In this document: piece after piece, positions 61,064 to 64,000 of the stretch
How the letters are laid out: each line of letters opens with the position of its first letter
How positions within the stretch are numbered: the first letter of the stretch is position 1
NCBI GenBank assembly: GCA_910585605.1
Contig: CAJUFL010000011.1
Span: 1 to 64,000, forward strand
DNA length: 64,000 nt
Reading direction: 5' to 3'
Origin: an uncultured Lachnospiraceae bacterium
GTDB taxonomy: Bacteria > Bacillota > Clostridia > Lachnospirales > Lachnospiraceae
Made by a program: the position numbers and the translations under genes
Notes under the pieces: model-generated
What the model saw: the letters and a program-made list of their open reading frames with translations, nothing else
What the model was told of the DNA's origin: nothing
Database searches by the model: none

Positions 61064-61735
61064 CTAATACGGTCTGGGACAGCAAATACTTCCTCCACAG
61101 CACAGATTACAGAAAATATTAGCCAGACAGAGTTTAAAACAAAAATCAGTCCCTTCCATTCCCGGCATGCCATACTCCGTGCCTCTGCCTGTATACCATG
61201 TCCCACCACTTTGCATAACATTATAAAATTGGCGGTACTCTGCATTACCGGGCTCCATACGCATAGCCATCTGGATATGCTCCAAGGCTCTCGCCTGATT
61301 ACCCAGACCCTGATTAGCAATTGCCGAAACATAATACCACTTCCCATTTTTATTTTCAATATCAGACAAAACCCTGAGTGCAGACTGATAGTCTCCTCCC
61401 CTGATATAATTCATCGCTGCATTTAAATATGTGGAATCTTTATCATCTCCATAAGACGTACTGCCGGTCCGTCCGTAACCCTCGCCAAATCCCCTGAAAC
61501 CACCATATCCGTTACCGGCATAATCGTTTGCATTACCATACCCTCCTGTATTTCCATCCATGATTGCCTGATATGCCTGCTGTACTTCCTTAAATCGCTC
61601 TTCTGCCTGTTCTTTATTCGGATTATTCACATTTGCATCCGGATGATATCTTCTACTCAGATTACGATATGCCTTTTTTATTTCTTCTTCAGATGCATCC
61701 GGTGATACACCTAATATATCATACGGACTTTTCAT
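61064..61735 (-). CDS. J-domain protein with TPR-like repeats and a Cys-rich tail
   Basis: A co-chaperone-type protein (223 aa). Residues 4-60 are a J domain (YDILGVSPDASEEEIKKAYR, HPD at 31-33). A Gly/Tyr/Asn-rich stretch follows (62-98), then a TPR-like helical region (LNAAMNYIRGGDYQSALRVL, GNQARALEHIQMAMRMEPGN) and a hydrophobic C-terminus with seven Cys (199, 203, 209, 212, 213, 218, 219). The HPD should stimulate an Hsp70 (DnaK, not here). The Cys tail could bind metal or be lipidated or membrane-associated. It lies with a DUF5685 gene and a zinc-ribbon membrane protein on one strand, probably an operon. Confidence 0.8.
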   Translation of the reverse strand: MKSPYDILGVSPDASEEEIKKAYRNLSRRYHPDANVNNPNKEQAEERFKEVQQAYQAIMDGNTGGYGNANDYAGNGYGGFRGFGEGYGRTGSTSYGDDKDSTYLNAAMNYIRGGDYQSALRVLSDIENKNGKWYYVSAIANQGLGNQARALEHIQMAMRMEPGNAEYRQFYNVMQSGGTWYTGRGTEYGMPGMEGTDFCFKLCLANIFCNLCCGGSICCPRPY

Positions 61736-61792
61736 TTTCTACCTCCATATTTGTAACAATTCTGCTTTAGCAATGCTTCCAAGCCACCTCTT

Positions 61793-62641
61793 CTACCTGG
61801 ATGTTTCTTTTTTCTCTAATGCCATTCTTTTCCTCTTGACTTCTTCATATTTTGTCCATATACCGGAATAAATTATGTTTCGAAGAATATCAACATTTTC
61901 AGTAATCGGAAGCTTCTCAAATGTTTTTGCAAACTCAGCTGCTATCATCGTAAGCAGCTGCTTGACCCATTCATCAAACCCCTCTTCTTTTTCTCTCTCC
62001 AAAAAGGGATTGAAGCAGCCCTTTCTTCTGTCCTGTTCTAAATCCTCATAAGCATCTACAATATAAATAAATTTCCCAATATAAAACCCGATATTCCGGA
62101 GATATTTTTCCCACTCATCTTGTTTTACCACAAATATTTCTTCCAGTAAATGCCCGAAAATCCCAGACAACCGATCAATATCCAAATTCCCCATTTTTTC
62201 AAGCATTAACAGGCTGTTCATACATTCTTTAACAATCTTTTCCTGCCTTTCATAACATAAACCTATATTCTTTACTTTCTTTTCAATGCTCTTCCCGTAA
62301 ATTCCTTTTATAATATTCCCTTCATCCCTAAAATCATCTCTGCATTTATACCATGTGAGCAATACGTTCATATCTGCCACATATTCTATCATTTTGTTGT
62401 TTTTAATCTGCTGTTTTCTTATGGGATGAAGAACGCACCTATCCAGACATTCCGTTTCCTGAGGCTCATACAACAGGCTTAAAAGCATTGCCAGAAATGT
62501 CATGTCATAGCTTAATGTCAACTGGCCCCGTATACCGTATTTTTCCTTCAATACTCTGCAAAGTCCGCAATAATAAGAACGATATTCATGAAATTCCCTA
62601 ATCCGCAGTTCAGGCTCATTCACCACTACATAACCAAACAT
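61793..62641 (-). CDS. DUF5685 protein with two Asp-rich motifs
   Basis: An all-helical protein (282 aa) matching DUF5685 by its start (MFGYVVVNEPELRIREFHEYRSYYCGLC). Two acidic motifs stand out. DDFRDE (102-107) is followed about 90 residues later by DAYEDLEQDRRKG (196-208), then NPF. This pairing and the DxxxDxxRxG pattern resemble the two magnesium-binding motifs of squalene/phytoene synthases. Cys pairs C25-C28 and C65-C69 may bind metal. I therefore suspect an isoprenoid-synthase-like fold, but the function is unknown. The ATG at 62641 is preferred; a TTG at 62662 is possible. It lies between the J-protein and zinc-ribbon genes. Confidence 0.65.
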   Translation of the reverse strand: MFGYVVVNEPELRIREFHEYRSYYCGLCRVLKEKYGIRGQLTLSYDMTFLAMLLSLLYEPQETECLDRCVLHPIRKQQIKNNKMIEYVADMNVLLTWYKCRDDFRDEGNIIKGIYGKSIEKKVKNIGLCYERQEKIVKECMNSLLMLEKMGNLDIDRLSGIFGHLLEEIFVVKQDEWEKYLRNIGFYIGKFIYIVDAYEDLEQDRRKGCFNPFLEREKEEGFDEWVKQLLTMIAAEFAKTFEKLPITENVDILRNIIYSGIWTKYEEVKRKRMALEKKETSR

Positions 62642-62680
62642 TTTTAATCTGCTCCTAAACAATATCCTTTAAACATTTCA

Positions 62681-63106
62681 TCAGCTTTTTTTCCTAAACT
62701 GATATTTACACTTCGGACATGTTACCATAATCTTTCCTTTTCCTTTCGGAATCCGTATTTTCTGTCCGCATTTTCTGCACTTATATATCCTGTATGGATC
62801 TGCTGTCTGTTTCCCATATTTAATACGATATCTGACTTTGGCAAAAAAGTTGCGAATCCCCCATGTGGAATCTAAAAACTTCTGATTCTGTGCATATCTT
62901 TTATTGATATTTTTAGAAAAAATCCTTATATACGCATAAACAAGCAAGACCCAACAGATAATCTGCAAAAACGGTATTCTAATAAACATAGCAGCAAGTG
63001 CCAGAATAACCGCTGACCATATCATGAAATTGGATAACTGGTCTACCCCATATCTCCCCTTCATAAATTGTAACATTCTCTGCTTAATCCCTGTTTTCTG
63101 ATTCAT
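62681..63106 (-). CDS. Zinc-ribbon membrane protein
   Basis: A 141-aa protein. A cytosolic start (MNQKTGIKQRMLQFMKGRYG) leads to two membrane helices (about 28-68). A basic stretch follows, then a C-terminal zinc ribbon (YKCRKCGQKIRIPKGKGK and TCPKCKYQF; two CxxC knuckles). The ATG at 63106 follows AGGGGTG. It is the first gene of the group with the DUF5685 and J-domain genes, and I know no function for it. Confidence 0.7.
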   Translation of the reverse strand: MNQKTGIKQRMLQFMKGRYGVDQLSNFMIWSAVILALAAMFIRIPFLQIICWVLLVYAYIRIFSKNINKRYAQNQKFLDSTWGIRNFFAKVRYRIKYGKQTADPYRIYKCRKCGQKIRIPKGKGKIMVTCPKCKYQFRKKS

Positions 63107-63384
63107 TCCGGAACACCCCTTTATACTAATAATCATCCACTATATACCACTTTTGTGTCTATTTTATGTCTTTTTAATACCTCAATATAATCTTTTTGTT
63201 TTCCTGAATTTTTATGCTGATTTGTAATATTTTATTCTGCTTATTTTTACTCCCATTCTGCCATCTTACGACATTCCGGTTTTGTCCTTATATACAACAA
63301 TACTTTTTTATCTACACATATCAAATATATGTCCCTGTTGTCAAATACCCGATTTTGACAACAAAATCAATTATCCTGTAAACG
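63107..63384. other. Gene-free T-rich region with a small palindrome
   Basis: No coding frame. The inverted repeat TTGTCAAA (63338-63345) / TTTGACAA (63354-63361) could be an operator or contain a -35 (TTGACA on the minus strand) for the zinc-ribbon gene group, but no convincing -10 is paired with it. Confidence 0.4.
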
Positions 63385-63427
63385 TAAAAAATCCCGGAAC
63401 CTTACAACCATCAAAGTTCCGGGATTT
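63385..63427 (-). terminator. Terminator of the tRNA-Gly gene
   Basis: Minus strand: AAATCCCGGAAC (63427-63416) pairs perfectly with GTTCCGGGATTT (63400-63389), and the stem is followed by a T run. Confidence 0.9.
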
Positions 63428-63437
63428 CATAATAAAG

Positions 63438-63509
<72 letters not shown>

Positions 63510-63529
63510 ATGTCTTAACGACAGGTATT

Positions 63530-63558
63530 AATATATCAAATTCAGAAATATTTGTCAA
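63530..63558 (-). promoter_or_regulatory. Promoter of tRNA-Gly
   Basis: Minus strand: TTGACA (63558-63553), 17 bases, TATATT (63535-63530), about 20 bases from the tRNA 5' end. Confidence 0.85.
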
Positions 63559-63618
63559 TAATAAATTTCACTTTTTTTGAAAAAAATACAAATAAATATT
63601 TTTTACTTTTTTCAAATC

Positions 63619-64000
63619 TTATTTTACCAATTTACTTCCTGCCTTCGGATATACCTGATAATCCTCTGTAATCCCTCCATAATATACCTCTACCTTATTC
63701 TTATTAGAATCTAAAGTATAGTAAAAGCATCTTTTATCAACATCAAACTCATTGCCATCTGCATCTTTTTTTGACTTTCCTTTTATATCAGTAACACCTA
63801 ATGTATCATATACCTCTTTTTTAAAATCACTGCCATCCATATCAGATACCGGCTGTGGCGTTGCATGCTCTACCGCATTGTCTCTAACGTTGTCATTCAC
63901 CACACAAGACATAATCGCCATTGCAATTTCTCTCCCCATATTTACATCCGTACTAAGTCTTGATTTATGTATATATTTTATTAAAGCCGGTGTTAATACC
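63619..64000 (-). CDS. Type IV pilin-like protein (5' end cut by window edge)
   Basis: The frame runs open to the right edge, so this is the C-terminal part of a larger gene; the ATG at 63939 is internal. The visible start reads VLTPALIKYIHKSRLSTDV, the end of the pilin N-terminal helix with its usual LxPxLxxYIxKS pattern. EIAMAIMSCVVNDN and a small soluble head domain ending AGSKLVK follow. The prepilin cleavage site and the hydrophobic start would lie beyond the window. A pilin would act in a type IV pilus or competence pseudopilus. Confidence 0.75.
   Translation of the reverse strand, partial: VLTPALIKYIHKSRLSTDVNMGREIAMAIMSCVVNDNVRDNAVEHATPQPVSDMDGSDFKKEVYDTLGVTDIKGKSKKDADGNEFDVDKRCFYYTLDSNKNKVEVYYGGITEDYQVYPKAGSKLVK

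Overview
The window looks like a chromosomal segment of a low-GC, spore-forming Firmicute, most probably a Lachnospiraceae (Clostridium cluster XIVa) member. The reasons are strong AGGAGG ribosome binding sites, sigma-A promoters of the TTGACA-N17-TATAAT type, sporulation genes (spoIIGA, sigE, sigG, cotJ, a spoVD/spoVE-like pair) and a gene order typical of that family. There is no prophage, insertion sequence or CRISPR array. One tRNA (Gly-GCC) is present.

Layout. 1-7.5 kb: rpsT converges on a minus-strand operon comEA, response regulator, histidine kinase, GerMN lipoprotein, comEC, holA. 7.7-11.8 kb: a chemotaxis receptor, a small DUF606 transporter and an orphan sugar-type binding lipoprotein. 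11.8-15.3 kb: argC-argB and, divergently, argG. 15.4-17.6 kb: an AT-rich plus-strand cassette with a helical-leader zinc metalloprotease (probable type VII/LXG-like toxin), a cytosolic unknown and a small lipoprotein (candidate immunity genes). 17.6-20.2 kb: a PhoB/PhoR-like two-component system with a Pho-box-like repeat at its promoter. 20.4-27 kb: argH, an 83-aa conserved-looking protein, nadA-nadB-nadC, and argD. 27-31 kb: an MscS channel, a GlgB-like protein and a P-loop kinase-like protein. 31-47.3 kb: sigG, sigE, spoIIGA, then the division/cell-wall cluster read from the far end as mraZ, rsmH, ftsL, two class B PBPs, mraY, murD, ftsW/spoVE, murA, divIB, ftsZ. 47.6-54.6 kb: lgt, ychF, a hypothetical, cotJ genes, yebC, DUF5684 and AI-2E-family membrane proteins. 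54.7-57.5 kb: a CbxX/SpoVK-type AAA ATPase, a LysR regulator and a small membrane protein. 57.5-63.5 kb: serS, glgA, yfbR, a DnaJ-TPR protein, a DUF5685 protein, a zinc-ribbon membrane protein and tRNA-Gly. The right edge cuts a type IV pilin-like gene.

The genes serve arginine and NAD synthesis, glycogen metabolism, envelope growth and division, competence-type DNA uptake and sporulation. The points most worth following are: a branching-enzyme homologue missing the third GH13 catalytic aspartate; the metalloprotease toxin-like cassette; a CotJA-CotJB fusion; a DUF5685 protein with two aspartate motifs like those of squalene/phytoene synthases, next to a Cys-tailed J-protein; a five-copy, 10-bp-period MraZ operator; and RNA hairpins that would occlude the ribosome binding sites of comEA and sigG. 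Functions are assigned by reading the sequences; no database search was possible.
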